Of a stretch of DNA of 64,000 bases, positions 42,690-52,339 are shown in pieces. Under the pieces are notes generated by a model. It ran no database searches, was not told the DNA's origin, and saw nothing but the letters and a program-made list of their open reading frames with translations. Made by a program: the position numbers and the translations under genes. Within the stretch, counting starts at the first letter, position 1; every line of letters begins with the position of its first letter. Source of the stretch: Nocardia donostiensis (lineage in GTDB: Bacteria; Actinomycetota; Actinomycetes; Mycobacteriales; Mycobacteriaceae); assembly GCF_002081715.1 (NCBI RefSeq), contig NZ_MUKP01000004.1, forward strand, positions 62,001 through 126,000, read 5' to 3'.

Positions 42690-45600
42690 GGCGCCCCCTG
42701 CTGTTCGGCGCGCAACAGCGGAACCCACAGGCGGCGCGCCAGCGAACCGAAACGGGTGGTTTCGACGGGTTCGCCCGCGGGTGCGGGTGCCGCGAGGAGC
42801 TGCTCGAGGCGGGGCGCCGCGCCCCAGATGTAGCGCAGGTGCCGGTCGGTGTGTTCGCCGAAGCGGCCGGGACCGTCGGTGCCGCCGAGGAATTCGCGGT
42901 CGGCGGCGGACAGGGCATCCTCGGGTGTATCGCCAGCGAACCGTCGCTCGGCGTAGACGGCGGTCGCAGCGGTGGCGATGGGCAGCGGTTCGCGCAGTCC
43001 GGCGTCACGTAACGCCACCAGTTCACGCACTATCGCCAACGCTTCCGGTGCGGGAGGTGCGGTGAGCTCGCACCGCCAGACGGGGTAGCGGCGCAGTTTA
43101 CCGCGACCGGTGATCACCGCACGCCACGGCCGGCTCTCGGCGACGGCCAGCGCGAGCAGCGAAACCCACGCCGTGACACGGTGTTTGGGTGCCAGACGCG
43201 AATAGGTAGCGCGTACCAGCAGGTCACCGTGCACCTCCGGAACCGTCCCGGTGAGCCTGCGCCCGTCACCCAGGTCGATGGCGATATCCACCGCGCGCGC
43301 CGGATGCCGGTAGTCGTGTTCGGCGGTCCGGACCAGCGTGTCCACGGTGGTTTCGACGGTGTCGAGCACCTTGCCGCCCAGACCGAACGGCGGCAAGGTG
43401 CCGCGCCGCCATTCCGCCGCTCGCAGCCCGGCCGGTTCGGCTCCGGTGAGCCGTGCGGTCAGCATCCGTTCCCCCAGATCCCAGGTGGCCAGACCGTCGA
43501 GTTCGATGGGCAGCCGGTTGTCGATATCGTCCTCGTGGTCGGGTACTCGCAGCCCCAGACGCTGCCAGAGGAAGCCGCGCACCGGATGCTCGAGGAACGA
43601 CACCAGTTCGGCCAGAACGATATCGGCCGGTTCGGGCGACGGCAGCGGCCCTGACAGGAACTGCGGCCGGGGCCGCGGCGGCTGACCGGCCGCCACCGCG
43701 CCGGCCAAGGCCGCCGTGTCGAAGCTGAACGGCTCGGCGGGCGCGAAATTGCGGCTGTCGAACGCCTGCAGCGGATGCCGGGTCACCACGGTGTCCATTC
43801 CCGCCGCCCCGACATGGGCGCGCAGGACGTCCAGCAGTTCGGCCACCGGTATGGCCGGCGGGCGGTACGCGCCGGTGACCGGGTCGGCGCCGGTGTGCAG
43901 CAGCACCAGCTTCTCCCCGGCCGCCATGATCGCGTCCAGCAACAGCTGCCGATCCTCCGACCGCGGATCGCGTTCGCCGAGCAGCGGTTCGCGGGCGAGG
44001 ACATCGTCGCCGTCGACCCCGCAGGCGCGCGGGAACACGTCGTCGTCCATACCGAGCAACACCACCACCCGATGCGGCACCGACCGCATCGGCACCATGG
44101 TGCACACGGTCAGTTCGCCGGTGCGGAAGTTGGCGCGGGTGGGCTGAGCCGCGAGACGGTTCGCCAACAGCACCGAGACATCCTCGAGGCGCATGATGGT
44201 CTCACCCGCATGCGCGGTGGCGGCGGCCAGTTCGCGGCGTGCCTCGGTACGCAACCACGCTTGGGATTCCGGCACATCGGTGAGCAGATCCAGGGCGCGA
44301 GCCAGGATCGCGGTCCATTCCGCTGCCGGGTGCGGGCCGCGCAGATCCCGCAGGGCGACCGCGAGCCGGTCGACGAACTCGGCGAACCGGCCGGCCAGGT
44401 CGATATCGTTGCTGTCGACGTCGGACAGCGGCAGCACCAAATCCAGCCAGTCGTCGGAGGTTTCGCCCGCGGTCACCCCGAGCAGGATCCGGTCGACGGC
44501 GCTGTTGAGGGTGTTCTGCGCGAAATCGGCCAGCCCGAACGCCTGCCGCTGCCGCTGCCCGATCCCCCACCGCGCCCCCGATTCGGCCGCCCACTCCCGT
44601 AACCGCTCGATATCGTCGTCGTCGAAACCGCACCGTCGCCGCACGGTTTCCGATGCCGCCAGATCCAGCACCTCGGTGACCGTGACCCGCCCGTCCGCCA
44701 TGCCCAGCAACACCTCGGTCACCGCCAGCAGCGGATTCGTGACCCCGCGCCCACGGTCGGCCAGCCGCACCCGCAGCCGGTGCCCGGGATGCTCTGCATC
44801 GTCACGCGGCTCCAGCGTCCCGGCCGGGCGGTGCCCGAACGCGGCCCGCACCAGCGGCGCGTACGCCTCGACTTCCGGGCACATGATCAGAACGTCCCGC
44901 GGTTCCAGCGTGGGATCGGCGGCGAACAGCCCGAGCAGGCATTCCCGCAGCACCTCGACCTGACGGGCCGAACCATGGCAGGCGTGCACCTGCACGCTGT
45001 CGTCACCAGGGCACGGCACCGGCGGCCAGCGGTCGTCGCGGAGATGGGCCTGCAGCTGTTCCAGCAATGTTGCAGCGACGGGTTCGGGCCAGGAAGTCGC
45101 AGTGTTGTTGTCTGCCGTGACATCACCGGTCGAAAGCCGATGGTGGGTGTCGGTTGCCGCCGCAGGCAACCGCTGTTGCAGTTCGCGGATATCGCGGGCA
45201 AGCCCGCGCAGCAACGGATGCGCGACCGCAGTCACCGAATTGTCATCCGCGCGAGCGGTCGCCGCCGGAAATCCGGAAAGCGTGTCCCACATGGCCGGGC
45301 TCGGGTGAGTGAGCCACAGGTGCACTGCACGGTGCTGCGCGAGCGCGGCCAGCACAGCGAGCTGATCGGACGGCAGCCGGGTTGCGCCGAACAGCGACAA
45401 CCGAGACGGTAGGTCGACCAGAGCGGGTTCGGCGCACAATCTTTCGCAGACGACGCTCGCGCGTTCGGCCGGGCTCGGTTCGCCCACTTCGGCGCGCAGC
45501 CGCCGCCACAGTTGCGCTTGCCAGCACATATCGTCGGGCAGCGGCTGCCCGGTTCCGTCGGTGTCCGCACCAGCCGCCCAGGCGGTGATCAGGCAGGGAC

Positions 45601-46063
45601 GCTGCACCGCGTAACTGTCGAACAGCGCCGCCAGATACGCGGCGGTTGCGTAGCGGCGGCCACGCCGATGATCCGATTCCGCGCCGGACGCGCCGAGATG
45701 ACGGGCCAGCACCGCACACCAGGGTTCGACCACCGCTGTATCGATCACCTGCAGCAATGTCCACACGATCCGCTCGGGAGCCCACGGGTCGTCCTCGGGC
45801 GGCACCCCGCTCACCTGGGCCGCCACCTCGGCCACCAGTGCGGTCGGCGACGGAAACCGGATATTGGCTGCCACCCCGTCCGTCCCTGGCCGCGCAACAC
45901 CGAGCACTCCCGAAAGCCGTTGGGTGAGCCAGCGTTCCACACCGGTGGCGGATACCGCGATCACCTCTGCGGAGAACGGGTCCGGCAGCGGGTCGGCGAG
46001 CACGCCCGCCAAGGCGGCAGCGAGCACGTCGGCGCGTTCGGCACGGTGGATGTGCAGCGGCAT
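42686..46063 (-). CDS. recC: Exodeoxyribonuclease V subunit gamma (RecC)
   Basis: 1125 residues from the ATG at 46061-46063 (the frame is open 27 codons further). RecC features: VISATGVERWLTQRLSGVLG-like start region (AVSATGVERWL), SLFGATRLPSDQLAVL, VQVHACHGSARQVEVLRECLLGLFA, DVLIMCPEVEAYAPL and RVVVLLGMDDDVFPR. RecC holds the complex together and recognises Chi in E. coli. First gene of the operon. Confidence 0.95.
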   Translation of the reverse strand: MPLHIHRAERADVLAAALAGVLADPLPDPFSAEVIAVSATGVERWLTQRLSGVLGVARPGTDGVAANIRFPSPTALVAEVAAQVSGVPPEDDPWAPERIVWTLLQVIDTAVVEPWCAVLARHLGASGAESDHRRGRRYATAAYLAALFDSYAVQRPCLITAWAAGADTDGTGQPLPDDMCWQAQLWRRLRAEVGEPSPAERASVVCERLCAEPALVDLPSRLSLFGATRLPSDQLAVLAALAQHRAVHLWLTHPSPAMWDTLSGFPAATARADDNSVTAVAHPLLRGLARDIRELQQRLPAAATDTHHRLSTGDVTADNNTATSWPEPVAATLLEQLQAHLRDDRWPPVPCPGDDSVQVHACHGSARQVEVLRECLLGLFAADPTLEPRDVLIMCPEVEAYAPLVRAAFGHRPAGTLEPRDDAEHPGHRLRVRLADRGRGVTNPLLAVTEVLLGMADGRVTVTEVLDLAASETVRRRCGFDDDDIERLREWAAESGARWGIGQRQRQAFGLADFAQNTLNSAVDRILLGVTAGETSDDWLDLVLPLSDVDSNDIDLAGRFAEFVDRLAVALRDLRGPHPAAEWTAILARALDLLTDVPESQAWLRTEARRELAAATAHAGETIMRLEDVSVLLANRLAAQPTRANFRTGELTVCTMVPMRSVPHRVVVLLGMDDDVFPRACGVDGDDVLAREPLLGERDPRSEDRQLLLDAIMAAGEKLVLLHTGADPVTGAYRPPAIPVAELLDVLRAHVGAAGMDTVVTRHPLQAFDSRNFAPAEPFSFDTAALAGAVAAGQPPRPRPQFLSGPLPSPEPADIVLAELVSFLEHPVRGFLWQRLGLRVPDHEDDIDNRLPIELDGLATWDLGERMLTARLTGAEPAGLRAAEWRRGTLPPFGLGGKVLDTVETTVDTLVRTAEHDYRHPARAVDIAIDLGDGRRLTGTVPEVHGDLLVRATYSRLAPKHRVTAWVSLLALAVAESRPWRAVITGRGKLRRYPVWRCELTAPPAPEALAIVRELVALRDAGLREPLPIATAATAVYAERRFAGDTPEDALSAADREFLGGTDGPGRFGEHTDRHLRYIWGAAPRLEQLLAAPAPAGEPVETTRFGSLARRLWVPLLRAEQQGAP

Positions 46064-46315
46064 ACGCGCCCTTTCGCTCGGTCCGGCTCCCGCGTTCGCG
46101 CCCGCGGCTCGTTCATCCCCGGCGCGCGCGGGCACATCGTGCACCTGTTATACGCCCAGCGGCCGACACGCTACGTGTTGGCCCAGCCGAAGCCGGGACC
46201 GCCATATCACCGACTAAACAGTGATGTAGGCCACAGAGATTCCGACACGCGGCGTATCGCCGAGGTCGACGGTATCCGTTATGCCACAGTGCAGATCCGG
46301 GGAGATCGAAAGACT

Positions 46316-46546
46316 GTGTCGAAAGGCTGGTTGGCGCTCATGGATGCGATGGTGATTCCCCTGGTGCCGAAAGACGGGTTCACGGTTCGCCGGGTCGGTG
46401 ATCGATGGGAACTGGTGAACTCGCGTTCGTACGGCCGCGCCGTCGTCCTACACACCTGGCCGTTCGATCAGCACTCCGAAGCGTTCGAACACTGCTGTCG
46501 GCTCAACGGCCGCGCCGTCGAAGAGCTGCGCGCAGCCTTCCGCTGA
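46316..46546 (+). CDS. Small hypothetical protein
   Basis: 76 residues if started at the GTG at 46316, with GGGGAG upstream. Not recognised. The sequence VPKDGFTVRRVGDRWELVNSRSYGRAVVLHTWPFD looks like a compact beta-rich domain followed by a helix ending VEELRAAFR. No signal or membrane segment. It is divergent from recC across about 250 bases; an earlier in-frame start is possible. The far longer open frame back to 45512 is only a shadow of recC. Confidence 0.5.
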   Translation: MSKGWLALMDAMVIPLVPKDGFTVRRVGDRWELVNSRSYGRAVVLHTWPFDQHSEAFEHCCRLNGRAVEELRAAFR

Positions 46547-46669
46547 CCGCACCGGCCCGGCGCCGACCAGCGGAAAAGCTTGCGCCGCAATCGTTGACTC
46601 TGGCTAGCACATCATGGGCGTGACCTCAAGACGTGCGTCGAGCGCGCCGATGTGCCAAGGTGTTCCCTC

Positions 46670-47554
46670 GTGCGTAACCCCAAGGCCGCCTCCGGGGCCG
46701 TTCCCCGTGCCGCGACATCCGCTTGTGTCCTCGCCGCCGCGGCGATTTCGTTCGCCAGTGCGCCCGCCGTACTGCCCAGCGCCCACGCCGCGCCGCTTGC
46801 GCACACCCAAGGTTGCCTCGATGGTTTCGACTGCGATATGAGCAGCCGGATCGCCAGCGTCAACTCCTATCTGTCGTCACGCCCTGGCGTCACCGGTTAC
46901 GTGCTGCGTGACCGCGTCAGCGGCGGTGTCTACGCCAACGAGCACGCCGAGGACATGGTGTGGACGGCCTCCACCATCAAGCTCGCCATCGCCGCCGATC
47001 TGCTCAACCGGGCCAGGGTCGGCGCTATCGGGCTCTCGCCCGAGGACCGGGGCCTCATCGAATCCATGCTGGCCACCTCCAACGACCAGGCCACCGATGT
47101 GCTGTGGAACAAATACGCCGGACTGGACCGGATGGCATTCAACAATGCGTTCCGCGCCAATGGCATGACCAGCCTCGACCCGCAGCCCACCAATACTGCG
47201 CTGTACCCGGACTGGTCGTTCCAGAAGTGCACCACCGCCGACCTGGACCGGCTGATGTCGCACGTCCTCGACAAGATGCACCCCGATGACCGCAACTATC
47301 TGCTGGACCGGATGCGCAAGGTCGACTCGAACCAGCATTGGGGTGTGTGGGGCGCGGGTGCCGCGATGCGGCCCGGGCTCAAGAACGGATGGTCGGCCGA
47401 ACAGGGCGGCTGGGTAGTCAACTCGGTCGGTTTCGCCGGTCCCGGCGAACGCTACACGCTGTCGATCATGACCTCGATGGGCTCCGAAGGCGGGTACACC
47501 GACGGCGCCGACACCGACACCAAGGTCGCCGAGCTGCTGCTTTCCGGGCGCTGA
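46670..47554 (+). CDS. Secreted serine hydrolase, class A beta-lactamase-like
   Basis: 294 residues from a GTG at 46670 with AAGG upstream (a GTG at 46652 is in frame). Signal peptide to about residue 41. The penicillin-interacting fold is indicated by S101-T-I-K104 (nucleophile Ser and general-base Lys), S137-N-D139 and K238-N-G240, in the order and spacing of class A enzymes; the third motif is usually KTG. The conserved Omega-loop Glu was not found with certainty, so it may be a peptidoglycan-related or regulatory hydrolase instead of a beta-lactamase. Confidence 0.82.
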   Translation: MRNPKAASGAVPRAATSACVLAAAAISFASAPAVLPSAHAAPLAHTQGCLDGFDCDMSSRIASVNSYLSSRPGVTGYVLRDRVSGGVYANEHAEDMVWTASTIKLAIAADLLNRARVGAIGLSPEDRGLIESMLATSNDQATDVLWNKYAGLDRMAFNNAFRANGMTSLDPQPTNTALYPDWSFQKCTTADLDRLMSHVLDKMHPDDRNYLLDRMRKVDSNQHWGVWGAGAAMRPGLKNGWSAEQGGWVVNSVGFAGPGERYTLSIMTSMGSEGGYTDGADTDTKVAELLLSGR

Positions 47555-47675
47555 CCGCACAACAGGACCATCGCCCCGTACCGCGCCTACCTTGTGCTCT
47601 TGGCGTGTCCGCGCCCTCGGCGAAGGCTCGATGATGCGACCTCGCGATTCGTGCCGGAACATCGAGGAGGACACC

Positions 47676-48326
47676 ATGGCCCATCACGTCGATCCCTTCG
47701 CACCATCCGTCCAGAACGCGCACGACTGGCTGCGCACCATCGCCGACAGCCTCGGTACCGACGACCTCTGCTTCGCCTACCGGGCAACACGCGCCTGGAT
47801 GCACACCGTCCGGGACCGGATCGGCGTCGCCAATTCGGCGCATCTGGCCGCACAACTGCCCGAAATGCTGCGCGGCACCTACTACGAGGGCTGGGTGCCC
47901 AGTCATGTCCCGGTGCGGCACGACCTCGCGTCGTTCGTCGAGCAGTTCAGCTCGACCGCCGGTATCGGCAGGCCGGAGACCGGAACCGTGGCCGGTTCGG
48001 TCACCATCGCATTGACCGATCTGTTCTCCCCGGGGCAACTGGATCGGGTGTTCGCGGTGCTGCCTGCGCAGTTGTGCGACGTCATGCGCGGCGCGACGCC
48101 GAACCTGGACCGGCCTGCCGGGCGCACCCCGGTCAACGGAGACCGGCTGACCTCGGTCGAATCCCGTATCACCGCGCTCGGCGAAGCCATGGCAGTGCTG
48201 GCGCGCGGTATGGAGCGGATTCCGGTCGGCGACACCGACAAAGGGCGGATGGCCGATGCCGCGCAGCAGGCGCACCGGCTGCTACTCAGTGAAGGTTTGG
48301 CCGGACCGTCTTCCCGAGGAAGTTGA
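47676..48326 (+). CDS. DUF2267 protein
   Basis: 216 residues from the ATG at 47676 with AGGAGG upstream. The DUF2267 pattern shows as AYRATRAWMHTVRDRIGVANSAHLAAQLPEMLRGTYYEGW, then a second related half TVAGSVTIALTDLFSPGQLDRVFAVLP, leading to a helical C-terminus (SRITALGEAMAVLARGMERI). DUF2267 genes often lie in stress regions with USP and heat-shock genes; Hsp20 is 3.4 kb away here. Function not established. Confidence 0.85.
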   Translation: MAHHVDPFAPSVQNAHDWLRTIADSLGTDDLCFAYRATRAWMHTVRDRIGVANSAHLAAQLPEMLRGTYYEGWVPSHVPVRHDLASFVEQFSSTAGIGRPETGTVAGSVTIALTDLFSPGQLDRVFAVLPAQLCDVMRGATPNLDRPAGRTPVNGDRLTSVESRITALGEAMAVLARGMERIPVGDTDKGRMADAAQQAHRLLLSEGLAGPSSRGS

Positions 48327-48337
48327 CCCCCCGTAGA

Positions 48338-50005
48338 TCAGTAGCCGATATCGCGTGCCCGCACACCGGCGGCTCCGGCGACCGTTCCCGCGGCGGCCAC
48401 CGCTGCGACGATGAGGATCGGGGTCACCGTCACCGCTGCCAGCGGCGCTTGCGGCAGGTGAGTGTACGGTGAGGCGTCGGCGAACCAGGACGGCAGGTCG
48501 AAAGAGTCGGCGAACAACACCGCGACGATGAAGTAGGCGAACACCGTCCACGCCACCGGTGCCGCCACCGCGGGAACCCACCCGGCCGCGGCGATCGCGA
48601 CAGCGACGACGAGCCAGGCCGCGGGCAGGTAGACGAGCGCGGAGCCGACGAGCCGGGGCAGCTGCGTCGGCTCGCCCACGGTCAGCGCGTACGCCAGCCC
48701 CTCACCGAACCCACCGCAGACCAGCACCAGCGCACTACCGGCGAAGGCGATGGCCGTCTGGCTGAAAAACCAGCCGAGGCGGCTGACCGGGGCCGCCAGT
48801 ACCGGTTCGGCGCGGCCCGACGTCTCCTCCGCCCTGACCCGCAGCACGCTGGTGATGCCGTAAGCCCCCGCGAGCAGCCCGGACAGCGACAGCGTCAGCG
48901 CCAGATACGAATCCACTGCGTCGGCGGCGCCGCCGGGCAGATAGTTCGCTATCTCCGGGTTGTCGGCGAGGAACTGCTCGATGCTGTCGGCGACCGAACC
49001 GTAAGCCGCCCCGAGCACGAAAACACCGAAACACCAGCCAGCCAGCGAACCCCGCTGCAGACGCCAGGCCAGGCCGAGCGGCGAACCGAGCAGCCAGGAA
49101 GCCTCGGGCCTGCCTGCGGCATAGCCGAGCAGCCCGGCACCGAAATCGCGTCGCTCCAGCAGGGCGAAAGCGATACCGATGAGCACCAGCGCCGCCAGCG
49201 CGAACAGCAGCACCGGCCACCACCGGTCGACGACGAACGGGTAGGTGCGCTGCCCCCAGCCGATCGGCGACAGCCAGGACAGCGTGCCGTTGCCGACATC
49301 GCCGATCGCCCGCGCCATATACGCGGCCGCGACCGCCAAGGCGACCGAACCGTAGACGCTGCGCGGGTTCTCGAACACCTGCGCCGCAACCGCGGTGAGC
49401 GCAGCGAAGGTGAGCCCGATACCCGCCAGCGATACCCCGAGCAGCAGCGAACCCGGCACAGGCAACCCGGTGGCGACCGCGACCGCGAACACCACCACCA
49501 GCACCGCGATATCGGCCAGCATCGCCAGTGCGAGCGCGGCGAGCACCGGCGCGCGCCGACCGACCCGGGCGGAACGGATCAGCTCGCCGCGCCCGGTTTC
49601 CTCATCGCTGCGGGTGTGCCTGCCGATGAGGAACATATTCATCAACGCGACCACCACGGCCAGGTAGGCGAAGATCTCGAACAGGACCTCGCCGCCGATG
49701 GTGTCCAGCAACCGCGTCGGCCCAGCCATCGCGACAGCTGCCGCGTTGGCGCCCATGGTTTCGCGGAACTGCGCCAGCTTCGCGGGGGTGTCGTAGAAGC
49801 GCTGGCTGCTCACCGACTGAAAGCCCAGCAGCACGCCGGTGGCGAGCAACCACCAGGGCAGGCCGAACCGTTCCCGCCGCACCGCGAAACGCAACAGCGT
49901 GCCCGTTCCCGTACTGCTGGAGCCTTGCACCGCACCGCCGGAACCGGCTGCCGGGCCGGGGGTCGGCGGCGCCTGGGTTTCGGCTCGCGATACCTCGCTG
50001 CTCAC
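48338..50005 (-). CDS. ABC exporter permease
   Basis: 555 residues from a GTG at 50003-50005, which overlaps the stop of the ATPase gene by four bases (GTGA). About 12 membrane segments in two halves with a large central loop, like actinobacterial ABC-2 type permeases of antibiotic or polyketide exporters ([20 protein letters not shown] is a family hallmark, repeated as [20 protein letters not shown]). Exports an unknown compound together with the ATPase. Confidence 0.9.
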   Translation of the reverse strand: MSSEVSRAETQAPPTPGPAAGSGGAVQGSSSTGTGTLLRFAVRRERFGLPWWLLATGVLLGFQSVSSQRFYDTPAKLAQFRETMGANAAAVAMAGPTRLLDTIGGEVLFEIFAYLAVVVALMNMFLIGRHTRSDEETGRGELIRSARVGRRAPVLAALALAMLADIAVLVVVFAVAVATGLPVPGSLLLGVSLAGIGLTFAALTAVAAQVFENPRSVYGSVALAVAAAYMARAIGDVGNGTLSWLSPIGWGQRTYPFVVDRWWPVLLFALAALVLIGIAFALLERRDFGAGLLGYAAGRPEASWLLGSPLGLAWRLQRGSLAGWCFGVFVLGAAYGSVADSIEQFLADNPEIANYLPGGAADAVDSYLALTLSLSGLLAGAYGITSVLRVRAEETSGRAEPVLAAPVSRLGWFFSQTAIAFAGSALVLVCGGFGEGLAYALTVGEPTQLPRLVGSALVYLPAAWLVVAVAIAAAGWVPAVAAPVAWTVFAYFIVAVLFADSFDLPSWFADASPYTHLPQAPLAAVTVTPILIVAAVAAAGTVAGAAGVRARDIGY

Positions 50006-50937
50006 GACGTCGCTTCCAGCGCAGAAGTTGCCGAAGTACCCGACGTTTCTTCGGAGCCGTAGTGCCGCAAAAAGATGTCTTCCAGTGTCGGCGGTGTGCT
50101 GGTGAGGCTGCGCACCCCCGCATCGGTCAGGGCCCGCAGGATCGGGTCGAGGCGGGCGGTGTCGACGTCGAAGCGGGCCCGGGAGCCCTCGACCACGAGG
50201 TCGTGTACGCCGGACATGGTGTCGAGTCCGGGTACCGGGTGCACGGTTTCTACGGTGACGGCAGTACGGGTGAGGTGGCGCAGTTCGGCGAGGGTGCCGC
50301 TTTCCACCGTGCGTCCGTGCCGGATGATGCTCACCCGGTCGCACAGGGCCTCGACTTCGGCGAGGATATGGCTCGACAGCAGCACGGTGCGGCCTTCGCG
50401 CCGCATCTCGACCACGCAACGCTGGAATTCCGATTCCATCAGCGGGTCCAGGCCTGCGGTCGGTTCGTCGAACAACAGCAGTTCGGCGTCGGAGGCGAGC
50501 GCGGCGATGAGGGCGACCTTCTGCCGGTTGCCCTTGGAATAGGTGCGGGCCTTCTTCGCCGGGTCGAGGTCGAAACGTTCCAGTAGTTCGGCGCGGCGGC
50601 GCCGGTCGAGCCCGCCGCGCAGGCGCCCCATCAGGTCGATGATCTCACCGCCGGTGATACCCGGCCACAGATTGACCTCGCCGGGAACGTAGGCGAGGCG
50701 GCGGTGCAGGGTGACCGCCTCGCGCCAGGGGTCGCCGCCGAGTAACACCGCCGTGCCCGCATCGGCGCGCAACAGACCGAGCAGCACCCGGATGGTCGTG
50801 GTTTTACCGGCGCCGTTGGGGCCGAGGAACCCGTGCACTTCGCCGGTGCGCACCTGCAGGTCGAGCCCGTCGAGTGCCCGGGTGCGGCCGAACATTTTAG
50901 TCAGACCGGTGATCGAAACAGCGGCATCGGTCGTCAT
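50002..50937 (-). CDS. ABC transporter ATP-binding protein
   Basis: 311 residues. Walker [11 protein letters not shown] near 40-49, Q-loop LLGGDPW, signature [15 protein letters not shown], Walker [14 protein letters not shown], and H-loop LLSSHIL; a DUF4162-like tail follows from about 220. DrrA/CcmA-type exporter ATPase for the overlapping permease. Its ATG overlaps the stop of the dienelactone hydrolase gene (ATGA). Confidence 0.95.
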   Translation of the reverse strand: MTTDAAVSITGLTKMFGRTRALDGLDLQVRTGEVHGFLGPNGAGKTTTIRVLLGLLRADAGTAVLLGGDPWREAVTLHRRLAYVPGEVNLWPGITGGEIIDLMGRLRGGLDRRRRAELLERFDLDPAKKARTYSKGNRQKVALIAALASDAELLLFDEPTAGLDPLMESEFQRCVVEMRREGRTVLLSSHILAEVEALCDRVSIIRHGRTVESGTLAELRHLTRTAVTVETVHPVPGLDTMSGVHDLVVEGSRARFDVDTARLDPILRALTDAGVRSLTSTPPTLEDIFLRHYGSEETSGTSATSALEATS

Positions 50938-51647
50938 CTGTCGATTGTCGGCTCTCGGTCCGCCGCTTCGCTGTGTTTTCCGGCGACACGCCCGAACTTG
51001 GCAACGAACCAGTCCCGCGCCAGCTCCGCGACTTCCTCCAGCGCCCCCGGCTCGGGGAACAGATGGGTCGCGCCCGGCACCACCGCCACCGCCGATTCAC
51101 ACGACATCGCCGTTTGCGCGCGGTGATTGAGGTCCAGCACCACCGGATCCTGCCCGCCCACGATCAGCAGCGTCGGGGCCTGCACCGCTTCCAGCGCGCT
51201 GCCCGCCAGATCCGGTCTGCCGCCGCGCGACACCACCGCGGCTGTCCCGGCCCCGTGGACCGCCGCCGCGCGCAGGGCCGCCGCCGCTCCGGTGCTCGCT
51301 CCGAAGTATCCGAGCGGCAGGTCACCGATCGCGCCCAGGCCACGCACCCAGTCGGTGACCTCGACCAGCCGCCCGGCCAGCAGGGCGATATCGAAGACCT
51401 GCTCGCGATCAGCTTCTTCGGCCGGAGTGAGCAGATCGAACAGCAGCGTGCCCAGACCGGCCCGGTTGAGCACTTCCGCAACATAACGGTTGCGCGGGCT
51501 GTGCCTGCTGCTGCCGCTGCCGTGCACGAAAACGACCATGCCGATCGCGTCCGGCGGTACCGTCAGACGCCCGGGTAGCTCCACTTCACCCGCGCTGACC
51601 TGCACCTGTTCATCACGCCTGTCGATTATGCGCTGCTCGTCGATCAT
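50934..51647 (-). CDS. Dienelactone hydrolase family protein
   Basis: 237 residues from the ATG at 51645-51647 with GGGAGGTTT upstream. Alpha/beta hydrolase: [23 protein letters not shown], nucleophile Ser in [13 protein letters not shown], acid in [13 protein letters not shown] and His in [11 protein letters not shown]. The family is found with phosphoribosyltransferases and stress genes in actinobacteria; substrate unknown. It overlaps the downstream ABC ATPase by four bases and follows the Hsp20 gene by 44 bases. Confidence 0.88.
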   Translation of the reverse strand: MIDEQRIIDRRDEQVQVSAGEVELPGRLTVPPDAIGMVVFVHGSGSSRHSPRNRYVAEVLNRAGLGTLLFDLLTPAEEADREQVFDIALLAGRLVEVTDWVRGLGAIGDLPLGYFGASTGAAAALRAAAVHGAGTAAVVSRGGRPDLAGSALEAVQAPTLLIVGGQDPVVLDLNHRAQTAMSCESAVAVVPGATHLFPEPGALEEVAELARDWFVAKFGRVAGKHSEAADREPTIDR

Positions 51648-51691
51648 CACAAACCTCCCGGCCGCCGCGGGGCACAGCGCGGCTGGCTCGC

Positions 51692-52114
51692 CTAGTGGCT
51701 GTATTTGACCTCGACCTTCTTCGTGTTCTCCGCCGGTTCGTTCATCGGAACGCAAACGGTGAGAATCCCTTGCGAGTAATCGGCTTCGATACCTTCTTCC
51801 GACGCCCCGGCCGGCAGAGTCACTGTCCGGTAGAACGAGCCGTAGTTGAATTCCGAATGGCCCTTCTCCTCCTGTCGCTCGGTGCGTTCGGCCTTGATGG
51901 TCAACTGCCGGCCCTGCACCGATACCTCGACATCTTTCGCTGGATCGATGCCGGGGATCTCAGCACGCACGATGTAGTTCCCCTCCTCGACGCAGTCCTC
52001 CACTCGCAGCAGGCGCCTATCGAACATCGGCGCCAGGCCCGCGGGGGTGAAGGAGCGCCACAGGTCGTCGAGATCGGGGAACAGCGATTGCCGGTGAGCT
52101 GGAAGCTGAGCCAT
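51692..52114 (-). CDS. Small heat-shock protein, Hsp20 family
   Basis: 140 residues from the ATG at 52112-52114 with AAGGAGG upstream. Alpha-crystallin domain about 35-135: VEEGNYIVRAEIPGIDPAKDVEVSVQGRQLTIKAERTE, GSFYRTVTLPAGA, and the terminal ILTVCVPM. An ATP-independent chaperone that holds unfolding proteins. Appears to lead an operon with a dienelactone hydrolase and an ABC exporter. No HspR or HrcA-type site was identified in the 225 bases upstream. Confidence 0.94.
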   Translation of the reverse strand: MAQLPAHRQSLFPDLDDLWRSFTPAGLAPMFDRRLLRVEDCVEEGNYIVRAEIPGIDPAKDVEVSVQGRQLTIKAERTERQEEKGHSEFNYGSFYRTVTLPAGASEEGIEADYSQGILTVCVPMNEPAENTKKVEVKYSH

Positions 52115-52339
52115 GGTTTCCTCCTTGCGCAGTGTTGTGTGGCCACATCGATTCCATCGCGCGCATACCCCGGAACGGGCGCCGATAACATCCGGCACAC
52201 GGCTGTAGTTTCAGTGCACCGATGCGGGTACTGCTGGAGGTCGGCAGCCGTGGCCGATCTCCCCTCGCATCGATGGCTCGGTTCGACAGCCGACGATCTG
52301 CTGCACCGTGCCGGTACCGATGCGCTGCCGCGAGAACCG

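Noticed and set aside
45512..46546. 344-codon rightward frame
   Set aside because: Most of it is antisense to recC; only the last 76 codons fall outside and look coding.
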